64,000 nucleotides of DNA, from assembly GCF_963169125.1 (NCBI RefSeq), contig NC_084794.1, forward strand, positions 74,869,665 to 74,933,664. Direction: 5' to 3'. Made by a program: the position numbers and the translations under genes. Of the stretch, positions 24,624-36,700 are shown piece after piece. This DNA comes from Humulus lupulus. Lineage: Eukaryota; Streptophyta; Magnoliopsida; Rosales; Cannabaceae. Within the stretch, counting starts at the first letter, position 1; the number at the start of each line of letters is the position of its first letter. A model generated the notes under the pieces. That model ran no database searches and was not told the origin of the DNA. It saw only the letters and a program-made list of their open reading frames with translations.

Positions 24624-25044
24624 TGTAACTCCCCATGTTACTATGGTTGCTTCCTGGAATGACAACTGGCCCTGCAAACCAACACGAGTCTTTTCAGCGT
24701 GTTTTGTCCTCACTCGCACGCTTCTTGGGAAAACTTCCCAAGAGGTCACCCATCATGAGACTACTCCAGGTCAAGCATGCTTAACTTTGGAGTTCTCAAG
24801 TGATGGGCTATCAAAAAGAAGATGTCTTCTTTGGAGTTAAGCGTGCTTGACCTGGAGTAGCCCATCACTTGAAAACTCCAAAGTTAAGCGTGCTTGACGT
24901 GGAGAAGTCTCATGATGGGTGACCTCATAGGAAGCTTTCCTAGGAAGCGTGTGAGTAAGGACAAAGCATGCTGAGAAGACTCATATTGGTTTGCAGGGCC
25001 AATCGTCATTCTAGGAAGCAGCCATAGTGACATGGGGCATTACA
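24624..25044. mobile_element. Foldback element built from 5S rRNA-like arms (Cassandra-like)
   Basis: 421 bp starting TGTAACTCCCC and ending GGGGCATTACA. The two halves are inverted copies of about 185-190 bp. Each contains 5S rRNA 3'-half sequence: AACTCCAAAGTTAAGCGTGC and ATGGGTGACCTC, as found across the 5S internal promoter. Near-identical 5-bp flanks GTCAC and GCCAC suggest retroviral-type integration. 5S-derived LTRs are the mark of Cassandra TRIM elements; an inverted pair instead of a direct pair is unusual. A second partial 5S-like segment lies at the centre (24835-24860). Confidence 0.7.
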
Positions 25045-25823
25045 GCCACATAGTCTCCATTTGGTTCAAACTTTAGTCAAAGTCCAAACTAGTATCTTAT
25101 ATCTCGTAACTCTGGACCCTTCTGTAGTTAAATTCACATAACTGGAGCTTTAGAAGTCTGATTTAAACCATTTTTATACCATTGGAAAGCTAATTAAATT
25201 ATCTACAACTTTATAGAAATATTATTTTTCCAAAATCATAATATAACTGGGACTATGTACGAAGTTACAGCACCCTAAAGTTACGAAAACTTCATTTACT
25301 TATCTAACTCTTAGTTCAATCATCACACTACTATCTCTACTTAGTTATTTGACTACTTAAATTTAATATTTTAAATCCCCATTTATCTAACTCTCCTTGA
25401 CACATGGTCACTTGATTAAAATAGATCTAATCTTGCCTATCTTTGAAATTTAAAAGGAGTCAAATCCTTCCTATTTTTGTGCCAAACCTAAGACTAAGCT
25501 ATTTTGGTTTTCATTTTAATCCTAATACTTTGACTTAGTTTAATGCCACATGTTCACTTTTTAATCCATCATATAACATGTGCATTTAATACTTAATAAA
25601 ACTATACACTAATTTAATGATATGCTAAAATAATTATAATTACCCAAATTATATTATTTCTAAGTCATAAAATCATAACTTAAATAATTTAACCTTAAAA
25701 GCAATCTTTATTCTACAACTCAGGTCATAACTAAATCTAACATAATATTATATTTAAGGAGCTTATAAGAAAATAATAACCTTGGTTATTACAAATTAGT
25801 AAAAAATTAGGATTATATATTAT
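25045..25823. other. Non-coding AT-rich stretch
   Basis: No open frame of note. The first 200 bp (phrases such as TTCAAACTTTAGTCAAAGTC) look like old repeat sequence, but no boundary can be placed. Confidence 0.3.
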
Positions 25824-26237
25824 GGGAACGATTACAACGCATCCCCTTTTTTTGCAACACCAGTACATCTTTTTCTATTTTCGGTACCTGGATAGATATA
25901 ATCCCAAATTTTTTTATATGACGATGTACATTGTAGGTATTTAGAATATCCTGCAAATTTTCAAGAAATTCTGAATAGTTTACAAAGCCGAAAACAGAAT
26001 TCAAACTGTCAAATTTTACACGCGTACACAAAAAAACAGGCACGTGTGCAACATACAGTTTAGACTCTGTTTCAGTACCATAATTTATTCATAGTTTCTT
26101 GAAAAATTGTAGGATGTTCTAGATAGCTATAGTGTACACTATCATATAAATTTTTTTGGGATTATAACTATTCAGGTGCCGAAATAGAAAAAAAATACAC
26201 CGGTGTTGCAAAAAAAAAGATGCGTTGTAGTCGCTCC
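25824..26237. mobile_element. Foldback MITE, possibly Mutator-like
   Basis: About 414 bp with long imperfect terminal inverted repeats. The left end GGGAACGATTACAACGCATC pairs with the right end GATGCGTTGTAGTCGCTCC, and similarity continues inward for about 150 bp (for example ATAATCCCAAA in both arms). No coding capacity. The flanks are AT-rich (about 9 bp, similar but not identical), so the target duplication and the superfamily are uncertain. Confidence 0.65.
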
Positions 26238-26577
26238 ATATATATTATTATCATAATAATATTTTATAATATTTAAATATATATTAATATAATTATAAAA
26301 TATCTAGTCTTGTATTATATATTATTATTATAATAATATTTTATAACATTTGAATTTATAGTAATATAATTATTATATATATAGTTTTATATTAAATATT
26401 ATTATAATAATAATATTTTATAATATTTAAGTTTATATTAATATAATTAATAAATTTTTATGTTTAGTTACTTTTAAAATGTATTTTTTGTTAAATATTT
26501 ATAATATTGTGTTAAAGTTAACAAAACAAACTAAAACAAAAAAAAATTAGTTATCTACATAATTTTTATATAGAAGA
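26238..26577 (-). mobile_element. Helitron-like fragment with AT-rich internal repeats
   Basis: Read on minus it starts at 26577 with TCTTCTATATAAAAATTATG, preceded by A, as expected for a Helitron 5' end. Inside are about three AT-rich copies of a unit with TATTTTATAATATTTAA and TATATTAATATAATTA. The same blocks occur at 39900-40004 and 52651-53101. No 3' hairpin plus CTAG was found, so it is probably truncated by the MITE at its left. Confidence 0.5.
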
Positions 26578-27532
26578 TATATTAGTCTATAAAATTAAAA
26601 ACTTTGCATTGACACAAATACCACAAAAAATATATATTAGGTACACGCTTAATATTTTCAATATGTTCCATAACTTTATAACAAAATTACGTTATAAAAT
26701 TACCATATTCTCAATGGTTATCCAATATAGTCATAGCTTTCGAATGACCGTAGAGTATTAAAGGACAATAACTGAAGGGAAAATGATATATAATTTGACT
26801 ATAATTTCCAATGCTTTCTTTCTTTTCAGCTTAGGAATGAGTAGTCAAAGTAAAGCCAACCTTATTCCTTGCTTTGTTGATGAGACTCTCCAATATTCAT
26901 GAACATTTATTGAATCATATCCCTATTTTTTTTCTTTATATCTCAATTTTTCGCAGAGTAAAAAAATGATAAAGACACTCTATGATTCTCTTATATGTAA
27001 AAAAAAGTCCTTTAGTTCTTAACTTCTTATTAGATCTATGGTCCCCTAACTCTACTAGTACTAATAATCTATTCACAAATTTAAGCTATACACGTCTAAA
27101 TTCAAAGATAAATATGAAAATCTCGTACTATCTCCAATGTAAGATGTAAATTTTGTGTCAAAAAAATGAGACAATGTTATATTTGGCTCAATATTTACAA
27201 TTGTGATTTAATACACAAGATGCAAATTAACTAAAAAAAAATCAACAATTAATTTAATATTTATTGATAATATACAAAAAAAAAATTACTATATTTTAAA
27301 ATTTTTTATTGTAAAAAAAATAGTTATTAATTGTTAAAGAATAAATTAGTGACAATATAATAAATAAAAAAGTGATATTAATTATTGTGTCAAATTTGAC
27401 CTATACTATATTTTATAACAAATTTAACACAATTTTTAACATGTTCTAAATTTGACACACCTTTTAAAACACTAGCCTAAGTTTCTTGCATTTACGACAA
27501 GTGTCATAAATGACCATCTTATCACTAGAGCT
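26578..27532. other. AT-rich intergenic stretch
   Basis: Poly-A and poly-T runs; no coding region, RNA gene or clear repeat boundary seen. Confidence 0.4.
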
Positions 27533-27692
27533 TGAAAAGGTAGAGAGAGAGAGATGAGAGATAAGAGAATTCTGTTATATTGAATATAATACTCAAGTCT
27601 ATAAAGTCACAAGGGACACATGTTCACTACAGACATACTTAACTAGCTAGTATTTACATAATTAAATTAATGTTTACTAACACTACTTATCA
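27533..27692 (-). repeat. 3' LTR of the short-LTR Copia
   Basis: 160 bp. It lacks an internal stretch of about 40 bp that the 5' LTR has (around 31387-31424) and carries some extra bases near its start. The polypurine tract (TGAGGGGGGATGA on minus, about 27690-27702) adjoins it. Confidence 0.8.
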
Positions 27693-30148
27693 TCCCCCCT
27701 CAAAATCATGGGACGTGGAACAACAGTGAGTTTGGACCGTAATTGGAGAAACCTTGCAGATGGTAAGGCTTTGGTAAGGGCATCAGCCAGCTGATCTTCA
27801 GAGGGTGTAAAGCGAACCACCAATTGGTTGGACGAAACACGTTCTTGTATGAAATGAAAATCGATATCAACGTGTTTAGTACGAGCATGAAGGACGGGGT
27901 TGGCAGTGAGGTATGTAGTGCTGATGTTATCACAGAGAAGAAGAGGAGCAGAACGTTGTTGCATACCAAGACAGTAAAAAGGAACTGCGTTTATTGTACC
28001 AAGCCCTTGGGGACTGTTTTCAAACCGTATAGTGCTTTGTCAAGGTGGCACACATAATCAGGGTGGTCGGGGTCATGAAAGCCCTCTGGCTGAGACATAA
28101 AAACAATTTCAGTAAGATCCCCGTGAAGAAACGCATTCTGTACATCAAGTTGCTGAAGTGGCCAGCCCTCCGAGAGAGCTAAAGTAATCACAGTACGAAT
28201 GGTAGTCGGTTTGACAACCGGACTAAAAGTTTCAAAGTAATCCAGCCCCTTAGTTTGGTGGTACCCCTTCGCCACAAGACGGGCCTTGTACCGATCAATG
28301 GTACCATCAGCTTTCAACTTAACGCGATACACCCATTTACAACCCACAATTTTTCCATGAACAGGGGCAAGAACAAGGTGCCAAGTACAGTTCTTGTGAA
28401 AAGCATTATATTTAGCAAGCATAGCTTGATGCCAATGAGGGAACTTAGCTGCCTGTTTCTAAGTAGTAGGCTAAAAAAATTCATTAGTGACAGTGCTAAC
28501 AAGAACCTTAGGCTTAGAAATACCAGCCTTTGCCCGACTGATCTTAGGGTGCAAGTTAACAGGTTTATCACAAGATCGCTCACAGTGGTCATGTAACTCA
28601 ACACCTAAAGGGATAGTAGGAGAGGAGGAAAATAAGAGTGAAGGGGAGGAAGATTGTACAGAGTTAGAAAGAGATATAGATGGAGAGGAAGAAGTAGGAG
28701 GTAAAGAGGACGAGGAGGGAGAAGAAAGAGAAACAAGAGGAAAGGAAGGATGAGCAATGGAAGGGAAAGAAGAGGAAGAAAGAGAACAAGTAGATGGGAT
28801 AGTAGCTATGACAAAGGAAAGAAGAGAAATAGGAGGAGGAATGGAAGAGGAAGAAAAAGGAGACATAGGAGGAGAGGCAAAGGGAAAAGATTGCTCATTA
28901 AACACCACATGACGAGAGACAGATACAGCCAGTGGGTTGAGCAAGACATAGGTAACCCTTATGTTGGGAGCTATAGCCGAGAAAGACACATTCTTGAGAA
29001 CGAAAATGAAGTTTATGAGTAGTATAGGGAAGAAGATAAGGATAACAAGAGCACCCAAAAGTGCGAAGGTGATCATAGGGGGGAAGTTTGTGATAGAGAG
29101 TGAAATAGGGACTGTTGTTAGCAAGAACGGGAGTGGGTAAGCGATTTATAAGATACACAGCGGTACTGAACGCATAAGGCTAGTAGGATAAAGGGACATG
29201 AGAGTGAGCTAAGAGAGACAAGCCAACTTCAACAACATGACGATTTTTTCTTTCGACACGACCATTTTGCTAAGAGGTATAAGGACAAGATAATTGATGA
29301 AGAATACCGAGAGAATCAAAATGAGATTTGAATGAACGAAATTCCCCACCCCAATCACTTTGCAAGCATTTGATATTGGCATTAAATTGACGTTCAACCA
29401 TTTTGTGAAACTTAAGGAAAGTAGAAAATACTTCATTTTTGCTTTGTAAATGATAAAGCCAAGTAAAACAACTATAATCATCAATAAAGAGAGACGAAAT
29501 AACAAACACCGGTAATGGATTTCTCAGGGGCAGCACCCCACAGATCACTGTGTATAAGTTCAAAAGGAGTAGTAGCTCGAGTTACATATAAAGAAAAAGG
29601 TAAACGATGAGACTTGGCCAATTAACAGGCCTTACAAAATTCAAAATGGGAACCAGAATGTTTGTAAAAATTACAAGCATCAAATACTTTTGAAATAACT
29701 CAAGAGGAAGGGTGGCCGAGATGATTGTGCCAAAGCGAGAAGTCCCGGACCTTGGTGAGATGAGCATGGGAAAGCGAAGGAGAGGAAGAGGCAGACTGAG
29801 TGGAAGGAAGGGTGACTTTGTAGAGACCACGATCAAACACCCCCGTGAGAAGGAGGCTCTTAGTGACCTGATCCTGACAAAAAAATTGGTGGAATGAAAT
29901 TCAATAAAAACATTGTTATCTTTGCAGAATTGAGAGACACTGATGAGATTATTTGTGAGAGCATGAGTATGGTAAACATGTTTTAAAGTAAGAGGAACAA
30001 GGTGAGATGGTAAAGTAACATGACCAATGTGAGAAATCGAGAGAGACTTACCATCACCAACCTGCACCTGTTCAGATCCAGAGTAGGGAGTGGCACGATC
30101 CATTAGTTGAAACTCAGGGGTAAAATGATGTGTTGCACCTGAGTCCAT
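27683..30148 (-). pseudogene. Copia pol remnant: protease, integrase, partial RT, RNase H tail
   Basis: Protease motif MDSGATHHFTP starts at 30148. Integrase core follows (LFIDDYSCFTWLYHLQSK, CLQSDWGGEFRSF, 29563-29270), then NGRVERKN past a stop. A Ser/Pro-rich linker follows (28900-28600). RT begins at about 28422 (KIVGCKWVYRVKLKADGTID, LDVQNAFLHGDLTE) and breaks off after LYGLK at about 28000. The frame then resumes in the RNase H end (LLLCDNISTTYL, HVDIDFHFIQERV, 27964-27683). The YVDD catalytic region and most of RNase H are missing. Stops at several points. Confidence 0.85.
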
Positions 30149-30199
30149 AAACCAGCTTGCAGCGGAGGGATTCTTAGAGCCAGAGAAAGTAACAGGGGT

Positions 30200-31317
30200 T
30201 TAGGCTAGAGGCTGAAGCATTGTATTAAAATTACAAGGAGGCTGAGGAAGATAGGATAAATTGGTGCGATGATAGCAAATGTTGGCTGTGTGACAAGTTT
30301 TGCCACAAATCTGGCAAATAGGGCGAGGCATATGGGAACGTGGGTGAGATGGAGTTTGAGTTGAAGGGGGAAAAGAGGGTCGGGGGCCAAGGACACTAGT
30401 AGGAGGCATAGGGGAATTGGAGATGGGAGAATGTGAGTAGTGTTGATGGGAAGAGGTGTATGTGGGTATTGTTGGTTTGAGGATGAGTGGTGGGAGGGAA
30501 ATTTCTGAGAGTTATAGGGATAGGAATAAGGTTGTTTGGCAAATTTCTTCCCAGTGTTTAACTGTGAAAGATGAACTTGAAGGGAGCTCTGAGATTCATC
30601 AACAGTATTGCGTTCCATACGATAATCAAAGCTAAGCAACAAACTATACAGAGTTTCCATAGAGGGCTTATCAGATCTATTTAGGACACCTGTGACATAT
30701 GCATCGTACTCGGGTCCGAGACCCCCCAGGAAGTAAACTTGTTGGTCCTTATACGAGACAGTCTCTCTAATGGCAGCTAGACGATTGTAAAAACCCTTCA
30801 ATCGCTGAATGTATTGCTGAGCTGTCAGACCAGCTTTTCGAATCGTCTAAAGCTTGCCTCAAATCTCTGTAATCCTTGCCATGGATGATGCTGAGTAAAT
30901 TTCTTCGAGCGCCACCCATATCTCTTGGACAGTCGTAAAGTTCACGATCTCCCCGAGCATTCCTTCAGATAGAGAGGAGTAGAACCAGGACATGATGAGT
31001 CGATTATACTGACTCCATGTAGAGAACTCTGGATTTTAAGTTGTAGGAGCATCGAGAAGGAATTGTGAGGGACATGGATATGTTCCATCAAGGAAATTGT
31101 CCAGAACATGTGCCATAATTACATTCAGAAGCTGATTTCTCCATATGAGGTAATTGTTTTCATCAAGTTTCACTGAGAATGATTGATTCATAGAAGGGAA
31201 AGTAAGGTTGTTTGAAGATGGAGCTGTGTTGAAGGGTATAGGGTCAATTGGGTTTGGGTTTTCTTGAATTTGGGTTCGGCTGGAAGAAATTTGTGAGCTT
31301 TCCTTTTCTTGAGCCAT
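30200..31317 (-). pseudogene. Copia gag of the short-LTR element
   Basis: The start MAQEKESSQISSSRTQ at 31317 follows the primer binding site by two bases. The N-terminal core reads FSVKLDENNYLIWRNQLL; a TAA at 31036 interrupts it. The middle region (30801-30550, FLGGLGPEYDAYVTGVLNRS) matches plant Copia gag. The nucleocapsid zinc knuckle CQICGKTCHTANICYHR (C-X2-C-X4-H-X4-C) is intact near 30310 but in a shifted frame. Confidence 0.8.
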
Positions 31318-31318
31318 G

Positions 31319-31330
31319 GCTCTGATACCA
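31319..31330 (-). promoter_or_regulatory. Primer binding site of the short-LTR Copia
   Basis: TGGTATCAGAGC on minus, perfect complement of the initiator Met tRNA 3' end, directly after the LTR. Confidence 0.88.
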
Positions 31331-31505
31331 TGAAAAGGTAGAGAGAGAGATGAGAGATAAGAGAATTCTGTTATATTGAATATATCAGCTCACATATTTA
31401 CAATTACAGGGGAGAGCTTTTATACTCAAGTCTATAAAGTCACAAGGGACACATATACACTACATACATACTTAACTAGCTAATATTTACATAATTAACT
31501 TATCA
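31331..31505 (-). repeat. 5' LTR of the short-LTR Copia
   Basis: 175 bp, TGATAAGTTAATTATG to ACCTTTTCA on minus. Confidence 0.82.
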
Positions 31506-32188
31506 GATTTTGATTTAACTTGTGGTAGTTTTCCACCTCTCTAGGCATTACACTTCCATTACATCATGTGATTCTTAATTGGTACAAGATTATAATTTGT
31601 AGCAGCAACAGAAACACAAATAGGCTGCAAATTACTCCTATTCCATATACAAAGTTGATTCAAAAGACAATTGGAAAATTACATATATATATACCTAAAA
31701 TATACATCCAAATATTACACACAGTGATGTGGCAGTTTGGCATAGCCAATCACAATTATTAAAATTGGGACACACTGTTTTAAAAGTAGTGACACGTTAC
31801 TATGTATAATGTTTGGGTGCACATATCATTACTCTTTCAATTATAGGTTAAACCTTGTCATTTTCACAATGAACATTGTTACATAAACACTAGTTAAGTT
31901 CATTTGTTTTGGTCTAACATGTTAAGGTAATGAACGGTTGAGATTTTGTGATCGTTTACTAAGTTAGGTTTGGTTGACTATTTGGAAGGAGGTAAGCTAT
32001 GCCACGTCCTAACTTTTTTTTTTCTTATTATTTATATAATAAGCTTTGTTCTCTGCATAAATTTTGCTATTTTGGGTACAAATTCAGCATTGTGTATTGA
32101 GTTGTATTTTTCCTTTTGATTTTTTTGATTGATATATTTATTTATAATAGGCTTTGTTTTCTCCTCAAGTATATATATATATATAAAA
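31506..32188. other. Intergenic AT-rich sequence
   Basis: No gene recognised. Ends in a short (TA)n run that borders the MITE. Confidence 0.4.
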
Positions 32189-32594
32189 GGGTGTACTTTT
32201 AATGATTACTACCCATAGATGGTTACTTTAATATTAACCATTAGATTAAGATCAATGGTTCATATTTATAATTGTTAATTAATATTTCTAAAAGTAAATT
32301 TTAATTTTTTTCAAATTTTTAGAAAGATTACCTGATGAAAAATATGTATTTACTATGAAAATATAATATTATAAGCTTTTCATTTTTCAAATGCATGTCA
32401 ATTCAAAATATAGCTATTATTTCTCATTGGTTCGAAATACCATTAATTATAGCAAAAAAAATTAATTAAATTCGAAATTAATGTAGATAAAAAATATTTA
32501 CTTGTTGGTGACTTGTTATACCAAGTAACTATATTGTCAAATCATCATAATTGTTAGTACCCATCTATAAGTAGTAACCATTGAGAAATCTTCC
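32189..32594. mobile_element. MITE copy 1, upstream of the host gene
   Basis: About 400 bp. The left end contains AATGATTACTACCCATAGAT and the right end, inverted, AATGGTTACTACTTATAGAT, giving imperfect terminal inverted repeats of about 40 bp. (TA)n sequence flanks both ends. The interior matches the copy at 39132-39520 in several blocks (for example AATATTTCTAAAAGTAAATT). Superfamily unknown. Confidence 0.6.
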
Positions 32595-33606
32595 ATATAT
32601 ATATAAATATTAATTTATCATTATCTTTTATTTGTTAGGCTCTTTGATCCTGTAGTTATAACATGATAATAATCTGTACTAGGGTATTAAGAGATCACAG
32701 ATTAACATAAAATCAGGATCCACTTGCCTTGTATATAATATATTCATGATCATATATTAAGTCTATTCACACTCCAAAAATATATTTTCTTAAAAAAAAA
32801 CTCCAAAAAAAGAGATTTTATGTTAAAGATTCAATGAATTGAATATAAGATAATATTAACAGTTGTTCAACAAAGTCTCCAAGATCGTGAGAGCTACTCT
32901 TCTTGCATTGTAAATCTCATGCCTATGAATAGAGCATGGATTATGCCTCCTTTTTGGTATCATCTTTTAGTTAGGCTCATTAAAATGACATTTTTTTGGG
33001 TTTATCAAAACTAGATGAGTAATCTTTAATAATAACTTTATAAGTATTTTTATATCCTATTTTCCTCTTAATTGGCAATCTACTAGCAAAATACTCTTCT
33101 CAAAATCCAATACAAGTGAATCATAATAAACATTCTAAAAAATTTTGGTTGACTCTTGATATACAAGATAAGAAAAAGTTATAATACCAAGTTTTAGGTC
33201 AACTTTTTTTTTTGGTTAGGCATGATAAGCACACCCCCATCTTTAATGCTCTCTCTAATTGGTTGCTTCATTAAATTCCTTAATAGAAAACAAAATTGGT
33301 TGAGCTAACTTATTCATTACATTACATTACATTCATATTCATACCCCTATTGTCACGGCGAGACTACATATATTTCCATTCCCAAAGTCTACAAAACTTA
33401 CAAAATCATCATCAAATAAATAAATTATAATAAAGTAAAAAAAAGTCATTATCAATAAATATATATAAAAAAATAATAATAAAAAAAGAAATTGAAGTAT
33501 TTATAAGCGAAGCCAGATGAAGAACCATCTACCTAACTAAAAATCTCAAAATCTCAGGTGAATGGGAATACTGGTACGGATTATTAGTGGGCAAGAAAAA
33601 GAGAAT
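32595..33606. other. Upstream intergenic region of the host gene
   Basis: No coding region. Contains a short (ATTAC)n run near 33316-33331. Probably holds distal promoter elements, but none can be named. Confidence 0.35.
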
Positions 33607-33616
33607 ATTTATATAT
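33607..33616 (+). promoter_or_regulatory. Candidate TATA box of the GLCAT14 gene
   Basis: ATTTATATAT about 140 bases upstream of the start codon. A purine-rich leader (AGGAGAGATTTAGAGAGAGA) precedes ATG 33749. Position and composition fit a plant core promoter, but other AT-rich sites are close by. Confidence 0.35.
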
Positions 33617-33748
33617 CAAATCAAATAGTCGATTGATTTTCTATTTTTCATTTTCTCGCGAAACAAACAACCAGACCAGAAAGTTCCACAAGCTTATGAT
33701 AAGGAAGGAGTTCTTCAGTCTAGTAGGAGAGATTTAGAGAGAGATAAG

Positions 33749-36700
33749 ATGAAGAAGCTGAAGAGCTATTACATGCATCTGAGGCAGCCACAAAGCATTG
33801 AACGAAAATGGATCTTTCCATTAGCGATAGGCTCAATTGTCTCCCTCTTCCTTCTCTTCCTCACCACACTAACTTCATCGGACGGTACGCCTTTGCTTCC
33901 CTTTTACCGATCGTTTACGTCTTACAGTTCCGTATTCGTTGAATCAAAGCTCAAACCCGTTCCGGTATCTAATCTCCCTCCACCGCCGCGCTTTGCTTAT
34001 CTCATTTCTGGCTCCAATGGCGACGGGAAAATGCTCAAAAGGACCCTTGAAGCCCTATACCACCCTCGGAATAGCTACGTCGTGCACCTCGACCTTGAGT
34101 CGCCGCCCCAGGAGAGATTGGATCTGCAGAATTACGTCAACGACCACCCGACTTTTAAGAAATTCGGGAATGTGAGGATGATTACTAAGGCAAATCTCGT
34201 GACCTATCGGGGCCCTACTATGGTCGCCAACACGCTTCATGCTGCCGCGATTTTGTTGAAGGAAGGCGGCGATTGGGATTGGTTTATTAATCTCAGTGCT
34301 TCCGATTACCCTCTCGTTACTCAGGATGGTGGGTATTGATTTTGAATTTGTGTTTTCGATTTTGGTTCATATCTTTTATTTTTGAATTTGATTGGTTGAT
34401 TAGTTTGGTTTTTGGCTTTATCAGATCTGCTACACACGTTTTCGTACTTGCCGCGTGATCTTAATTTCATTGATCATACCAGCAACATTGGGTGGAAAGA
34501 GTATGTGGGAAAAATATCTGTTCTTTACCTTTATTTTTTTTGGGTAAATTTGTTTTTGTTCGATTTTATATTGTTATTTGTTCAGGTACCAGCGAGCGAA
34601 GCCAATAATTGTGGATCCTGGGTTGTATATGACAAAGAAACAGGATGTTTTTTGGGTTACACAAAGGAGAAGTGTGCCAACTGCTTTCAAACTTTTTACA
34701 GGTTACTATATGTTTGTTATTTTGTTTGGCTTCTTACTGTTATTTCCGTTTCAGTTTACATAACAGCCAATGTAGCCCATTGTATTTGCTTTATCTTAAA
34801 TGTTAAATTTCTAATTTAGGTATTCAGTGTGTCCATATTTTACTCATTCCAGTTAAGGATATATATGAGTTTTTTAAACTTTGAGGGTAGCCGGATAGCT
34901 TGTTTGGTTAATTTGATATCATTGCTCTTTCTGATCGAATTTCCTGTTGATTAAAACCTTAGGATTACAGTTGACTATTATATCATCATTACAGAAAGAT
35001 TCTTTGTTCTGTGCTTATAATTTAGATGCTAATTGATAAATAGTGGCAATGTTTATAAAGAGAAAATAATGATGCTGTTGGGCATTAGAATGCTTGGTTT
35101 GCTCCATTATTTCTCATTTATAAAAATGATAATTAAAACAAATTGTACACGTGTTCTGTTTGTTGCTTTGGTTTTCAAGAACATATTACATTTTAGTTCG
35201 GTGAACTGAAGAACATGGATTTAGGAGTCATAAAAGAGCATTAATTGAAGAAACGAGAGAAGCTTTATCTGATCTATCAAACAAGTGATGGAGGGGTTAC
35301 ATATTCTCGCTTGACTTGTTTTTTCTCCTAGAAAAAAAAAGCTGAAAAATGTTTTTTTTGTAATAGAAGTGGAAATCTTTAGAAAATCTCTTTTCATTTT
35401 GTGGTCACCCAAAGTAAATGACATAGAAAGCATACTTTTCATAAGACGTGAATCATAAGGCTTTGAAAGACTTTCCAAAGTTTCTTATGTGAGTTCTCTG
35501 ACATAGAAAACACAATTTTCCTGAGACTTGAATAACAATACTTTGAAAGACTTTCCAAAGTTTCATATGTGATTTCTCTAAATGAACATATAATGTAAAA
35601 TTACAAATCGTCTGAGTATCTCCTACAAGATTCTTGGATTCTTGGTAAATTGCCCCTCTGAATAACTAAGGCAAGCTCTATTTTTGAAAAATTCACTCAC
35701 AGCTGTAAACCTACTGCTGAGCATCTCAATGTTTTCTTTTCAGGTTATGTAATATATTTTTAACTTCAAAAGAACTAGAGGTATTTAATACAATACCATT
35801 AGTTTTGGATTTGGGAGTCGATAAAATGTTGCACCTTTATTTATTTATTTATTTTTATACTGGTCCTCTGCCGACCTATGATTTCTGGGAGATGAGAAAG
35901 GTAGGCCCCCACGATGATCGAATCCCAACATGTAGTACCTTACATGTATTACCTGAGACACAAATTACTAGTAGAAAATCATAGTGCTTACTTAGGATAG
36001 AGCCTTTTTTCAAAACACCTGTAATTGTCATAAATTATACTTAGCCCTTGCTTTACACTGGGAAATATCTAGCATTTTTTAGGATTACAGTGCATTGTTC
36101 CCTTGCAGTTTTGATTCCATGAACATTAAATTTGGCTGGCGGTTTGCTTTCAGAAAATTAGCTTTACCTTGAGTTCGCTACTGATTTTTTTTATTTATAT
36201 TTTCTTAATGCTGCATGGTTTTGTTCAAATATGGTGTCAACATTTATATGATTAGTGATTCAATTTGAAAAGAGAATGTTTGGCATTTAGGTTAAATATT
36301 AAAGAGATATGACCCTTGGAAGGAGTTGTTTTCTATGGTAGTTATGCTAATGAATTATTAAATTCATTCCTTCTCGTATAGGTTCGGCTTGGATGGCACT
36401 CTCAAGGCCTTTCATTGATTACTGCATATGGGGATGGGACAACCTACCTCGAACTGTTCTCATGTATTATGCAAATTTTATTTCATCACCTGAAGGATAC
36501 TTCCATACTGTTATTTGTAATGCTCAAGAGTTCCGCAACACAACTGTCAATACTGACCTGCACTACATATCATGGGACAATCCTCCCAAGCAACATCCCC
36601 ACCACCTCAATCTTGCTGACATGCAAAAGATGGTTAACAGTAATGCTCCTTTTGCAAGGAAATTCCGCCAAGATGATCCAGTACTTGACAAAGTTGATTC

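Larger units (their letters stand above)
27533..31505 (-). mobile_element. Copia element with short LTRs, internally deleted
   Basis: On minus: 5' LTR 31505-31331, primer binding site, gag, protease, integrase, part of RT, end of RNase H, polypurine tract, 3' LTR 27692-27533. Total just under 4 kb. Expected 5-bp duplications are not seen (GAGCT and GATTT at the two ends). LTRs below 200 bp suit Ale- or Ivana-like Copia lineages. The RT catalytic region is deleted, so it cannot move by itself. Confidence 0.85.

Noticed and set aside
24835..24990. Possible functional 5S rRNA gene
   Set aside because: Only the 3' half is recognisable, with many substitutions, and it exists as inverted copies within a foldback element.
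28471..29124. Long open frames on both strands (217 codons minus, 88 and 90 plus)
   Set aside because: Low-complexity Ser/Pro linker of Copia pol and its complement. The plus-strand Glu/Arg-rich frames are shadows.
35913..35926. tRNA-like B-box string (GATGATCGAATCCC)
   Set aside because: No A-box, anticodon arm or acceptor stem could be built. At most a SINE trace in the intron.
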